A DNA stretch of 6,628 bases from Treponema sp. (GTDB lineage Bacteria; Spirochaetota; Spirochaetia; Treponematales; Breznakiellaceae), in NCBI GenBank assembly GCA_031290325.1, contig JAITNU010000032.1, forward strand, positions 1 to 6,628, written 5' to 3'. The notes beneath the pieces are model-generated. The model had not been told where the DNA came from. It searched no databases and was given only the letters and a program-made list of their open reading frames with translations. Of the stretch, positions 1-6,427 are shown piece after piece (within the stretch, counting starts at the first letter, position 1; each line of letters starts with the position of its first letter). The position numbers and the translations under genes are program-made.

Positions 1-192
1 CTTGAACAATACGATTTTGACGGCAAAACGGTAATCCCCTTCTGCACCAGCAATTCAAGCGGAGTTGGTTCAAGCGCCTCCACCCTTTCCGCGCTTTGTC
101 CGGGGGCAAACTTTCTTGCGGGTCGTAGGTTTTCCAATTCAAGCTCGTCCGGCGATGTCTCGGCGTGGCTTACCGAAATTGGTATAAAGTAA
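1..192 (+). CDS. Flavodoxin family protein, C-terminal 63 residues (5' end outside window)
   Basis: The reading frame is open from the first base and ends at TAA 190-192. Flavodoxins bind FMN non-covalently and act as cytoplasmic low-potential electron carriers or small NAD(P)H-dependent reductases. The visible part begins LEQYDFDGKTVIPFCTSNSS, the pattern of the last strand-loop-strand of the flavodoxin fold in the short 'flavodoxin_4'-type proteins. There the FCTS-x-SSGVGSS stretch is the loop that packs against the flavin. It continues through GANFLAGRRF and ends with the amphipathic helix SSGDVSAWLTEIGIK, also typical of this family. The N-terminal phosphate-binding loop lies outside the window, so FMN binding is inferred from the family. 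No rho-independent terminator follows. Its codon use and position do not tie it to the operon downstream; the gap of almost 400 bases argues for a separate transcription unit. Confidence 0.8.
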   Translation, partial: LEQYDFDGKTVIPFCTSNSSGVGSSASTLSALCPGANFLAGRRFSNSSSSGDVSAWLTEIGIK

Positions 193-240
193 AGAGATGT
201 GGATAATTGGCTCCGTAAAATCGGAATAATGGCAAGATGA
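193..240 (+). pseudogene. Remnant of a second flavodoxin C-terminal tail
   Basis: Directly after the flavodoxin stop codon, the same frame reads RDVDNWLRKIGIMAR and stops at TGA 238-240. This matches the end of the preceding gene (GDVSAWLTEIGIK) at the Asp-Val, Trp-Leu and Ile-Gly-Ile positions, and it resembles the final helix of flavodoxins generally. The DNA is clearly diverged between the two copies, with most third codon positions and several whole codons differing, so this is not a fresh tandem duplication. The likely explanation is that two related flavodoxin genes once stood in tandem and a deletion removed nearly all of the second. Chance resemblance over 13 codons cannot be excluded. 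Confidence 0.45.
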
Positions 241-556
241 TTATCAAGGAGAAAAACCATTAGACAAAAAGAATTTGTTGTGATATGCCTTTCAAAGGAG
301 TTTTTATATCCCGATTGCTTATGTCGAATGAATACATCGAAATTACCTGATCAGAATCGTAGAATAGGGGGACCCGTTTTGATATTTTGGAATTATCCGC
401 AGCTCGAAGGTTCTGTTCCGGTATCTCGGTATTTGCAACGATACTTCCTGATTTCATTATAGGACTATTTATACAAACTTTCTTATAGGTTCGGTTTAAC
501 TTTTCATTGTAATTTGCGAAAAAAAGCATTGCTATTCCATTGAAGATGCTGTATCC
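241..556. other. AT-rich intergenic stretch without a supported gene
   Basis: I see no gene that can be defended here. A Shine-Dalgarno-like AAGGAG (246-251) lies seven bases before ATT 259. The frame from there is open for 67 codons to TAG 460-462 (start IRQKEFVVICLSKEF), with an internal GTG at 280 and ATG at 328. Its composition, rich in Arg, Cys, Leu and Pro, matches no family I know. An ATT start would be exceptional, so a decayed gene whose ATG was lost is possible. On the opposite strand an 89-codon frame (529 to 260) is also unrecognised and has only a weak GGA before its ATG. No convincing terminator, tRNA or repeat is visible. Confidence 0.5.
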
Positions 557-565
557 TGCTACAAT
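557..565 (+). promoter_or_regulatory. Candidate extended -10 promoter of the PucR-type regulator, with a flanking dyad
   Basis: TGCTACAAT (557-565) fits an extended -10 element, with TG one base before a TACAAT hexamer that matches the consensus at five of six positions. TTGAAG (540-545) resembles a -35 box but leaves only a 14-base spacer, so the extended -10 probably carries recognition. Transcription would start near 572, leaving a leader of only about 15 bases that begins close to the ribosome binding site. TGTAT (550-554) and ATACA (564-568) form an inverted repeat with a nine-base centre that spans the -10 element. This is where a repressor or autoregulator could bind. The assignment rests on pattern matching alone. 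Confidence 0.35.
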
Positions 566-587
566 ACAACTTTAAAGGATACTGATT

Positions 588-1847
588 ATGGATTATGATT
601 CATCCTTGGTTCAGCTTTTTGACGCGCTGATACAGGGTGCGTCTACACAGGGACTCATCAACATCGCCCGTGAATACTTGGGGAATCCCTTGCACGTCAG
701 CGATTATAACTTGGAGATAGTCGCCTATTCGGGAGAAAAGGAGATAAAAGACAGGATTTGGGATTTGGTAACATCTTGCGACGCTCGTAAACATCTTGAA
801 TTGCTGCGTTTAGCTCAGAAAAAAAACGATTTGCATTGGATGGGGGATAGCAAAGATCCAATTTTGTTACATGAGGAAGTAATTGATCACAGGACAATTG
901 GCCATTATTTCCGGCAGGGTAATAAAATACTTGGCCATATAATGCTTTTTGAGTATTACCAGAATTTCAGGGATTCTGATTTTTCCTACATAAAAAAACT
1001 GGGAGACATTCTCGCCTATCAGCAAATCCGTAACAATAATCTGAAATTCGCGGGAAATCCGGAAGTTGAAATGACCCTGGCATTGCTTCTGAACAAACGC
1101 CATATAGCTGATGAAACAATTGCCCGAAACCTCTTTCCGCCCGATCCTGCCCATCACTTTATTCTGGCTGTCGTGGAAAGTGTGCCCGGAAAGAACAATC
1201 ATAATTTGCCGCCTGTTTTTTTGAACGTACTTTCAACAAAGATGCCGGAAGGTCGCATGGTGATATACCAAGATAAAATCGTCATGCTGTTTCAGTGCTA
1301 TAAACTCAATGAAATAGATTGGGGAAAGATGGAACCTTTTTTTGAGGAGTATTGTATCCGTTGCGGCGTGTCCAATCCTTTTAGCCGTATTGAGGATATT
1401 CGTATCGCATATCAGGAGGCGTTAAACGCTTTGGAAAACGGTGTTTTTTTTCTGCAGCCGGGCCATGTACATAACTATTACCCCCTGTTCCATATTTTTG
1501 ATATTGTCAATCGGGATAATAATCTTTTACGTTTTTTGCATCCCGCGATTACCAAACTTCTTGATTACGACAACATATACCATACAAAATGGTTCGGTGA
1601 TTTGACGGTATTTATTTTTTCTGACTGTGATATGCAGCGTACCGCCGACATGCTCTGTGTCCACAAAAATACGATACACTACCGGATAAAAAAAGTAGAA
1701 GAAATAATGGGATATTCCTTTAAGGATGCGGTTTTCATTTTTTCACTCAAGCTCTCTGTCTTTATACTGTACTACCTTGACCCCGAGGCGTTTTATAAAA
1801 AATATGAGGTGCCCCACAGCTTAAAGATTTTCCCTGATCGGATTTAA
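588..1847 (+). CDS. PucR/CdaR-type transcriptional regulator
   Basis: This is a 419-residue cytoplasmic DNA-binding regulator. The ATG at 588 is preceded by AAAGGA (574-579) at an eight-base spacing. Residues about 20-150 form an N-terminal sensor region with a GAF-like pattern (HVSDYNLEIVAYSG near 36-49). Residues about 185-290 fit the degenerate GGDEF-like middle domain of the family, including CGVSNPFSRIEDIRIAYQEA (259-278). The C-terminus has the PucR helix-turn-helix: MQRTADMLCVHKNTIHYRIK (349-368) followed by KVEEIMGYSFKD. Family members respond to small molecules and often activate adjacent catabolic or transport genes. The reductase-transporter operon begins 136 bases downstream on the same strand, so it is the likely target, and some read-through is possible since no terminator is visible. 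The gene is much more AT-rich than the operon: 22 of 60 bases are G or C at 961-1020, against 38 of 60 at 4741-4800. This could reflect a separate origin. The effector is unknown. Confidence 0.88.
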   Translation: MDYDSSLVQLFDALIQGASTQGLINIAREYLGNPLHVSDYNLEIVAYSGEKEIKDRIWDLVTSCDARKHLELLRLAQKKNDLHWMGDSKDPILLHEEVIDHRTIGHYFRQGNKILGHIMLFEYYQNFRDSDFSYIKKLGDILAYQQIRNNNLKFAGNPEVEMTLALLLNKRHIADETIARNLFPPDPAHHFILAVVESVPGKNNHNLPPVFLNVLSTKMPEGRMVIYQDKIVMLFQCYKLNEIDWGKMEPFFEEYCIRCGVSNPFSRIEDIRIAYQEALNALENGVFFLQPGHVHNYYPLFHIFDIVNRDNNLLRFLHPAITKLLDYDNIYHTKWFGDLTVFIFSDCDMQRTADMLCVHKNTIHYRIKKVEEIMGYSFKDAVFIFSLKLSVFILYYLDPEAFYKKYEVPHSLKIFPDRI

Positions 1848-1885
1848 GTTTACCCTTAACTTCATGTTTCCCCTTCGTCTTTCCA

Positions 1886-1901
1886 TTGTACGATTGAACA
1901 A
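1886..1901. promoter_or_regulatory. Candidate operator palindrome upstream of the reductase-transporter operon
   Basis: TTGTACGATTGAACAA is an imperfect 16-bp palindrome in which six of eight base pairs are complementary (TTGT-x-C-x-A/T-x-G-x-ACAA). It lies in the only gap between the regulator and the operon, 82 bases before the reductase start. Its size and symmetry suit a dimeric helix-turn-helix protein. The neighbouring PucR-type regulator is the obvious candidate, but a LacI- or GntR-type regulator encoded elsewhere is equally compatible. No second copy with this symmetry was found upstream of the regulator. This is a sequence pattern only. Confidence 0.3.
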
Positions 1902-1924
1902 AAATTTCTCTTTCTTTTTTGATG

Positions 1925-1952
1925 TTGGGACGATGCTATTCCGCGTTATCTG
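1925..1952 (+). promoter_or_regulatory. Weak candidate promoter of the reductase-transporter operon
   Basis: TTGGGA (1925-1930) and TATCTG (1947-1952), 16 bases apart, are the best -35/-10 pair I can find before the reductase gene. The -10 matches the consensus at only three of six positions, which would fit a promoter needing an activator. If it is real, transcription starts near 1959 and the palindrome at 1886-1901 is centred about 65 bases upstream, a usual position for an activator contacting RNA polymerase. TGCTATTCC (1934-1942) is an equally weak extended -10 alternative. Confidence 0.2.
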
Positions 1953-1971
1953 TGTTTTACTGTTCATGTGT

Positions 1972-1976
1972 AAGGA
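1972..1976 (+). promoter_or_regulatory. Ribosome binding site fixing the reductase start at 1984
   Basis: AAGGA lies seven bases before ATG 1984, where the protein begins MNQFYKHVLAPVRVAG, the normal start of the OYE-like barrel. The in-frame ATG at 1864 would add 40 residues rich in Phe and Leu that resemble no family member, and it has no purine-rich site before it. Confidence 0.75.
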
Positions 1977-1983
1977 AAACAGA

Positions 1984-3894
1984 ATGAATCAATTTTACAA
2001 GCATGTGCTGGCTCCGGTGAGGGTGGCCGGGCACCTGCTGAAGAACCGGGTCATATCAGGTCCGATAACACATCATACATCATCAAACGGGGATCCCTAC
2101 CCATCAGAGCACGCGATGCGGTTTTTTGAAGCAAGGGCCAAGGCTGGTGCGGGCCTGGTAACCTGTGCGGGGATTTCTGTTGGCGACGCATCTGATAACG
2201 GCGTTACTTGCCGGTGGGATGTAACGAGGTCGAATCATCTTTATCGGATAGCGGAATTGGCAGAACGGATACATTTTTATGGCGCGAAATGCACCATGGA
2301 AATCCTCGGCTTGTTTCCCGAAGACTACACGGTCTGTGATGGATGCTTGATTCTGGGTGGGCCGAGATCCGGACATTTCATGCCGGTGAACAAGATGATG
2401 AAATACAAAGAAGACTGCGTCAATGCCGCCGTAGCAATCAAAAAAGCGGGATTCGACGGGATCATGTTTCACGCTGGACACAACATCCCCATGGCGCAAT
2501 TCCTCTCTCCATTAACCAATAAACGTACCGATGAATATGGCGGTTCTACGGAAAACCGTTGCCGGTACCCCAAAGAGATACTTGACGACATCCGCACCGC
2601 CATCGGCCCCAATATGATCATCGATCTGCGCGTGTCCGGTACGGAATGTGAGAACGGCGGCATTGACCTGGAGGAAGGGTTGCGTATCGCGGAAATACTG
2701 CAAGAACAGGTGGATATCATTCAAGTATCGGCAGGTATGCACACACAGGAATGGAGAACGGTAGTCCACCCCTGCGGCTTCCTGCCGCCCATGCCCAATG
2801 TATATTTAGCCGAAGCTTATAAAAAATCCGGGCGGATAAAGCCCTTTATCTCGACCATAGGTTCCATACGGAATCTGGATGACGCGGAGGCTATCATTGC
2901 CGGGGGCAAAGCGGATTTTGTCGTGATGGTTCGGGCCTTTATCGCCGACATTGATGTTCTGAAAAAAGGTCTTGCGAAAAAGGAGGATGATATACGGCCT
3001 TGCATAAAATGCATGCGTTGTCATGACTCGGATAACTACGCCTATCATATGCAGTGCAGTGTGAATCCTGCCGTGGGCATGGAGCGCCTGATCGAACGCT
3101 TGCCTCCGGCGCCCCGTGCCAGGAAACTTGCCGTAATAGGCGGAGGTCCCGCAGGTATGCAGGCGGCGCTTACCGCTTCCTCAAGAGGCCATCAGGTTAC
3201 TTTGTTCGAGGAGGCCGCATCCCTGGGCGGTATTCTGCGTTTTGCCGCAGAAGCGGCCTTTAAGTATCCTTTGAGAAGCTACCGTGATTATATGATTGCC
3301 CAAATTGAAAAATCTCCGGTACTTATCAAACTCAACACCAAGGCGCGGCCTGAGAATCTGGCGGACTTCGATGCGGTGATTGCGGCAACAGGCGGCGTTC
3401 CCCTTATTCCGCCCATCCCCGGCATTGATAATGCCATTCCCGCGCTGAATGTATTCGGCGCCGAAGCAGTCATAAAAAGGAATGTGGTTGTCATAGGAGG
3501 CGGTCAGGTGGGCTGTGAGACGGCGCTTCATCTGGCCCGGCTTGGCAAAACCGTTACCATTCTTGAAATGCGTAACGTACCCGCTCCGGACGCTTCTCCA
3601 ACAAGCCGGGATGAATTGCTCGGTGAAATGAAAAAAGAACAGAACCTTGCCGTGATATGCGGGGCAATCTGTACGAGCGTTGAAAAGGAAAGCGTCGCCT
3701 ACCGTAAAGACGGTATCATCAAGGTTCTTGCTGCGGACACCGTTATACTGGCGGCTGGGATGAAGCCGCGCGCTCTGGAGGCCGACGCTTTCATGGGCTT
3801 AACGGAATACTATGCCCAGGCAGGAGACTGTGTACGTCCACGGACTGTAGAGTGGGCCGTCAAGGAAGGGTTTTATGCCGCAAGCAATCTCTGA
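1984..3894 (+). CDS. OYE/2,4-dienoyl-CoA reductase-like FMN, FAD and 4Fe-4S oxidoreductase
   Basis: This 636-residue protein has the full length and order of the FadH/trimethylamine dehydrogenase/BaiH family, whose members mostly use NAD(P)H to reduce activated C=C bonds. Residues 1-335 form the FMN-binding TIM barrel. Seen there are H163 and H166 in the active-site loop, QFLSPLTNKRTDEYGGSTEN (172-191), R216 and the VDIIQVSAG strand (243-251). C340, C343, C346 and C358 are the Fe-S ligands. Residues 381-636 form the dinucleotide part: GGGPAG (386-391) for FAD, VVVIGGGQVG (501-510) for NAD(P)H, and the distal FAD motif AGDC (613-616). E528 at the end of the second Rossmann strand favours NADH (inference). 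Oddities: the cysteine spacing is C-x2-C-x2-C-x11-C, closer to trimethylamine dehydrogenase than FadH, and the usual tyrosine after the His pair is I168. The gene overlaps the ABC ATPase gene by 20 bases, implying a linked role. The true substrate is unknown; fatty-acyl-CoA use is not implied by the context. Confidence 0.88.
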   Translation: MNQFYKHVLAPVRVAGHLLKNRVISGPITHHTSSNGDPYPSEHAMRFFEARAKAGAGLVTCAGISVGDASDNGVTCRWDVTRSNHLYRIAELAERIHFYGAKCTMEILGLFPEDYTVCDGCLILGGPRSGHFMPVNKMMKYKEDCVNAAVAIKKAGFDGIMFHAGHNIPMAQFLSPLTNKRTDEYGGSTENRCRYPKEILDDIRTAIGPNMIIDLRVSGTECENGGIDLEEGLRIAEILQEQVDIIQVSAGMHTQEWRTVVHPCGFLPPMPNVYLAEAYKKSGRIKPFISTIGSIRNLDDAEAIIAGGKADFVVMVRAFIADIDVLKKGLAKKEDDIRPCIKCMRCHDSDNYAYHMQCSVNPAVGMERLIERLPPAPRARKLAVIGGGPAGMQAALTASSRGHQVTLFEEAASLGGILRFAAEAAFKYPLRSYRDYMIAQIEKSPVLIKLNTKARPENLADFDAVIAATGGVPLIPPIPGIDNAIPALNVFGAEAVIKRNVVVIGGGQVGCETALHLARLGKTVTILEMRNVPAPDASPTSRDELLGEMKKEQNLAVICGAICTSVEKESVAYRKDGIIKVLAADTVILAAGMKPRALEADAFMGLTEYYAQAGDCVRPRTVEWAVKEGFYAASNL

Positions 3895-5395
3895 CAGCAT
3901 GGGAAGCATCGAATATGCCTTGCAGTTACGGCATATCTCAAAAACCTACCCCGGCGTCAAGGCCCTTGACGACGTGAGCTTCGATGTAATGAAAGGAACG
4001 GTTCACTCAATCATCGGGGAAAACGGCGCCGGAAAGTCTACCCTGATGAAAATCATTAACGGTATGGAAGCCGCCAACCAGGGCGAAATTCTGGTGTACG
4101 GAAGGAAAGAGGAAATAACATCACCCAAAACAGCCAAAAATTTGGGGATCGCCATGATCTTCCAGGAACTGGTCTACGTCCCCAACCTTACCGTGGGGGA
4201 AAACTTCTTTATTGGAAAACATCCCAAAGGGAAGAACGGCTTTATCGACTGGAAGCACATCTATGCCGAGGCGCAAAAGCGTCTGGACACGGAGGGGCTT
4301 GCGTTTTCATCTCGCAAAGTGATGTCTGAGATACCCATCTCGGACATCCAGCTTCTGGAGATCATCAAAGCCACCACGGAAAATGCTTCCATCATTATCA
4401 TGGATGAGCCCACTTCCTCGCTCACCAATCACGAGACGCTGCGGCTTTTTGAGAAAATCAAGCGTATGCGGGATGAGGGCAGGACTATCCTCTACATTTC
4501 CCACAAGATGGACGAAATTTTTGAACTCAGCGATTGTATCACGGTCATGCGAGACGGCAAAACTATCCGGACCGGGCCGGTGGCCGAGTTCGACCGGGAC
4601 AATATCATCAGGATGATAGTCGGTCGGGAGATCGCGTCGGTGTATCCGGCGGTAAAGCCGCCAGAGAAGGAGATCGTCCTGGATGTGCAGGGGCTCTGCC
4701 GGGGCAAGACTTTCCAGGACGTAAACATCAAGCTCTACAAGGGTGAAATACTGGGTATTGCCGGCCTCGTCGGTGCGGGCCGCACCGAAATAGTGCAGGC
4801 CATCTGCGGCCTCGACCTCCGGGACAAGGGTGACATCTTCGTCGAGGGCAGGCAGGTGAAAATCACCGATGTACAAAGCGGCATCCGCGCGGGGATAACT
4901 CTGGCTACCGAAGACCGGCGTAAATTCGGCGTAGTCATGGGCTTCAGCATAAAGCATAATATCACGCTGCCGAATCTCTACCAATTTTTGCGGTTCATCT
5001 TCATCGACAAGAGACATGAACGTACAGAGGCGCAGAAATACTTTGAAAAGATGCGCATCAAGGCCATCAGCCTTAACACCGAGGCCTACACGCTCTCCGG
5101 CGGTAATCAGCAGAAACTGGTACTTGCCAAGTGGATGATGAGCAAGCCCAAGATACTGATCCTCGACGAGCCCACACGAGGCATCGACGTGGGGGCAAAG
5201 TACGAAATCTATGAACTGATGCGGGATATGGCAGAAAGCGGCGCCGCAATCATCATGATATCCTCGGAACTGCCGGAACTCATCGGCATGAGCCATCGGG
5301 TGTATGTCGTGGCGGAGGGGAGGATAGCGGGGGAACTGCCCAAGGAAGCGGTCTCCCAGGTAAACATTATGAATCTGGCCACAGGAGGAAAATAA
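3875..5395 (+). CDS. Sugar-type (CUT2) ABC transporter ATP-binding protein, two nucleotide-binding domains
   Basis: This 506-residue protein, the usual length for the MglA/RbsA/XylG family, is the cytoplasmic ATPase that powers uptake through the next gene's permease. Domain 1 has Walker A GENGAGKST (48-56), Q97, Walker B IIIMDEPTSSL (173-183) and switch H210. Its signature segment is IPISDIQ (153-159), replacing an LSxGQ-like motif. Domain 2 has GLVGAGRTE (297-305) with Arg in place of the Walker A Lys, a canonical LSGGNQQK (407-414), Walker B ILILDEPTRGIDVG (427-440), and Ser instead of the switch His (ISSE, 462-465). The Arg and Ser changes in domain 2 are normal for this family. The sequence around domain 1 most resembles MglA. 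ATG 3875 is chosen because AAGGA (3862-3866) precedes it by eight bases; ATG 3899 has no such site. The start lies inside the reductase gene, so translation of the two is probably coupled. Substrate specificity cannot be inferred from the ATPase. Confidence 0.93.
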   Translation: MPQAISDSMGSIEYALQLRHISKTYPGVKALDDVSFDVMKGTVHSIIGENGAGKSTLMKIINGMEAANQGEILVYGRKEEITSPKTAKNLGIAMIFQELVYVPNLTVGENFFIGKHPKGKNGFIDWKHIYAEAQKRLDTEGLAFSSRKVMSEIPISDIQLLEIIKATTENASIIIMDEPTSSLTNHETLRLFEKIKRMRDEGRTILYISHKMDEIFELSDCITVMRDGKTIRTGPVAEFDRDNIIRMIVGREIASVYPAVKPPEKEIVLDVQGLCRGKTFQDVNIKLYKGEILGIAGLVGAGRTEIVQAICGLDLRDKGDIFVEGRQVKITDVQSGIRAGITLATEDRRKFGVVMGFSIKHNITLPNLYQFLRFIFIDKRHERTEAQKYFEKMRIKAISLNTEAYTLSGGNQQKLVLAKWMMSKPKILILDEPTRGIDVGAKYEIYELMRDMAESGAAIIMISSELPELIGMSHRVYVVAEGRIAGELPKEAVSQVNIMNLATGGK

Positions 5396-6375
5396 TGGCT
5401 ATTGATATAGGAAAAACGGTAAAAAAAATCCATCCGGTTGAATTTATCGCCAAGTACAGTATCTACTTTATCACACTGATACTGGTGATTGTCTGTTCAC
5501 TACTGACGGACCGGTTTTTTACCGCACCCAATATGCTGAATATTCTACGGCAGATCAGCATCTATGCCATGATTGCCTTTGCGGAATCGGTACTGCTCAT
5601 ATCGGGGAATCTGGACCTTTCAGCAGGTTCCATCGTAGCCCTTACGGGCTGTACCTCGGTTCAGGTGTATCTTGCTACAGGGAATAATCTGTTTATTGCC
5701 TTACTCTTCGCCATCCTGATCGGAGTGACAGCCAGTCTTGTGAATGGCATCATCACCGTAAGCTGCAAACTGCCATCTTTTATTGTTACCATGGCGACAC
5801 AAAAAGCCTACCGGGGCATGGTGTATTTGATCACCGGCGGCATGGTTATTTCCCTGCCGGCGGGCTCAAACTTCAGAACCCTCGGCCAGGGCTATGTAGG
5901 ACCTATTCCGCGTCCTATCATCATCATGCTTCTGTTAGGGGTAATCCTGTACGTAATAATGGACTGGACCCGGCTGGGGCGCAACTTTTATGCCCTTGGC
6001 GGTAACCGGGAAGCCGCCAGGGCATCAGGCATTAACCTCTCCAAGTATACCTTGTTTGCCTTTGTACTGGCTGGTGTGTTTGCCGGTTTCGCCGGGATTG
6101 TTTTTGCTTCCAGGACCAATTCCGGTATTCCTACCGGAGCCGTAGGCTTTGAGGGCGAAGGCATTGCGGCGGCGGTCATCGGCGGTGTTGGTTTTGCCGG
6201 CGGTTCCGGTTCCGCATGGGGCGCGATCATCGGCGCATTTGTGGTCGGCGTGTTCAGTAATATACTGAATCTTTTGGGAGTAAACCCATACATTCAGGAG
6301 ATTATCACCGGGGCAATCATTGTTACTGCGGTTGCTATGGATACATGGACAAGGAGCCGCCGGGTCTCCCGTTAG
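5395..6375 (+). CDS. Sugar-type (CUT2) ABC transporter permease, RbsC/MglC family
   Basis: This is a 326-residue inner-membrane protein of normal family length with about eight to ten hydrophobic segments, including residues 22-38, 52-69, 99-121, 174-190, 218-238 and 273-293. Family hallmarks visible are GNLDLSAGSIVAL (71-83), the cytoplasmic coupling loop LGRNFYALGGNREAARASGI (194-213) that contacts the ATPase, and the glycine-rich GGVGFAGGSGSAWGA (263-277). It starts at ATG 5395, sharing one base with the ATPase stop (TAATG), with AGGAGG (5383-5388) six bases upstream. Only one permease gene is visible, so a homodimeric channel is expected, as in RbsC and MglC. Its position between the ATPase and the binding protein supports one transporter. 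Family members import ribose, galactose, xylose, inositol or AI-2, and nothing here points to one of these. Confidence 0.93.
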   Translation: MAIDIGKTVKKIHPVEFIAKYSIYFITLILVIVCSLLTDRFFTAPNMLNILRQISIYAMIAFAESVLLISGNLDLSAGSIVALTGCTSVQVYLATGNNLFIALLFAILIGVTASLVNGIITVSCKLPSFIVTMATQKAYRGMVYLITGGMVISLPAGSNFRTLGQGYVGPIPRPIIIMLLLGVILYVIMDWTRLGRNFYALGGNREAARASGINLSKYTLFAFVLAGVFAGFAGIVFASRTNSGIPTGAVGFEGEGIAAAVIGGVGFAGGSGSAWGAIIGAFVVGVFSNILNLLGVNPYIQEIITGAIIVTAVAMDTWTRSRRVSR

Positions 6376-6390
6376 GGAAACACAGGCGGC
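6356..6390 (+). other. Nested mRNA hairpin over the permease stop codon
   Basis: GCCGCC (6356-6361) pairs perfectly with GGCGGC (6385-6390). Between them, TCCC (6367-6370) pairs with GGGA (6375-6378) around a GTTA loop, giving two stacked stems separated by small internal loops. The structure covers the permease TAG (6373-6375) and ends 25 bases before the binding-protein ribosome binding site. No run of T follows, so it is not a standard terminator. Hairpins between genes of binding-protein transporters often block 3' exonuclease or protect the downstream message, allowing more binding protein than membrane protein. That role is inferred here. Confidence 0.4.
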
Positions 6391-6427
6391 TTGAAATACA
6401 CTACCTTTATTTTACAGGAGGAATGAA

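Noticed and set aside
52..144. Repeated AATTCAAGC (52-60 and 136-144)
   Set aside because: Both copies encode Asn-Ser-Ser in the flavodoxin frame; two copies of nine bases in a Ser-rich stretch need no special explanation.
419..448. GTATC/GATAC inverted repeat as a terminator for the flavodoxin
   Set aside because: The stem is only five pairs with a loop of about 14 bases and no T-run follows.
280..462. A 60-codon plus-strand frame starting at GTG 280
   Set aside because: No ribosome binding site at that start and no recognisable protein; mentioned only as part of a possible decayed gene from 259.
260..529. An 89-codon minus-strand frame divergent from the regulator
   Set aside because: No family resemblance, only a weak GGA before the ATG, and AT-rich sequence where such frames arise by chance; not called as a gene.
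540..565. Standard -35/-10 promoter TTGAAG/TACAAT
   Set aside because: The spacer is 14 bases, too short for normal sigma-70 recognition; the extended -10 reading was preferred.
1864..1983. Forty-residue N-terminal extension of the reductase from ATG 1864
   Set aside because: It has no ribosome binding site, its composition is unlike the family, and the normal family start with a good AAGGA site is at 1984.
4307..5296. Long open frame of 329 codons on the minus strand
   Set aside because: It is antisense to the ABC ATPase, whose Walker and signature motifs prove the plus-strand frame; the minus-strand product shows no recognisable domain.
6391..6420. Separate promoter for the binding-protein gene starting at TTGAAA 6391-6396
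   Set aside because: There is no -10 element at a workable distance before the ribosome binding site.
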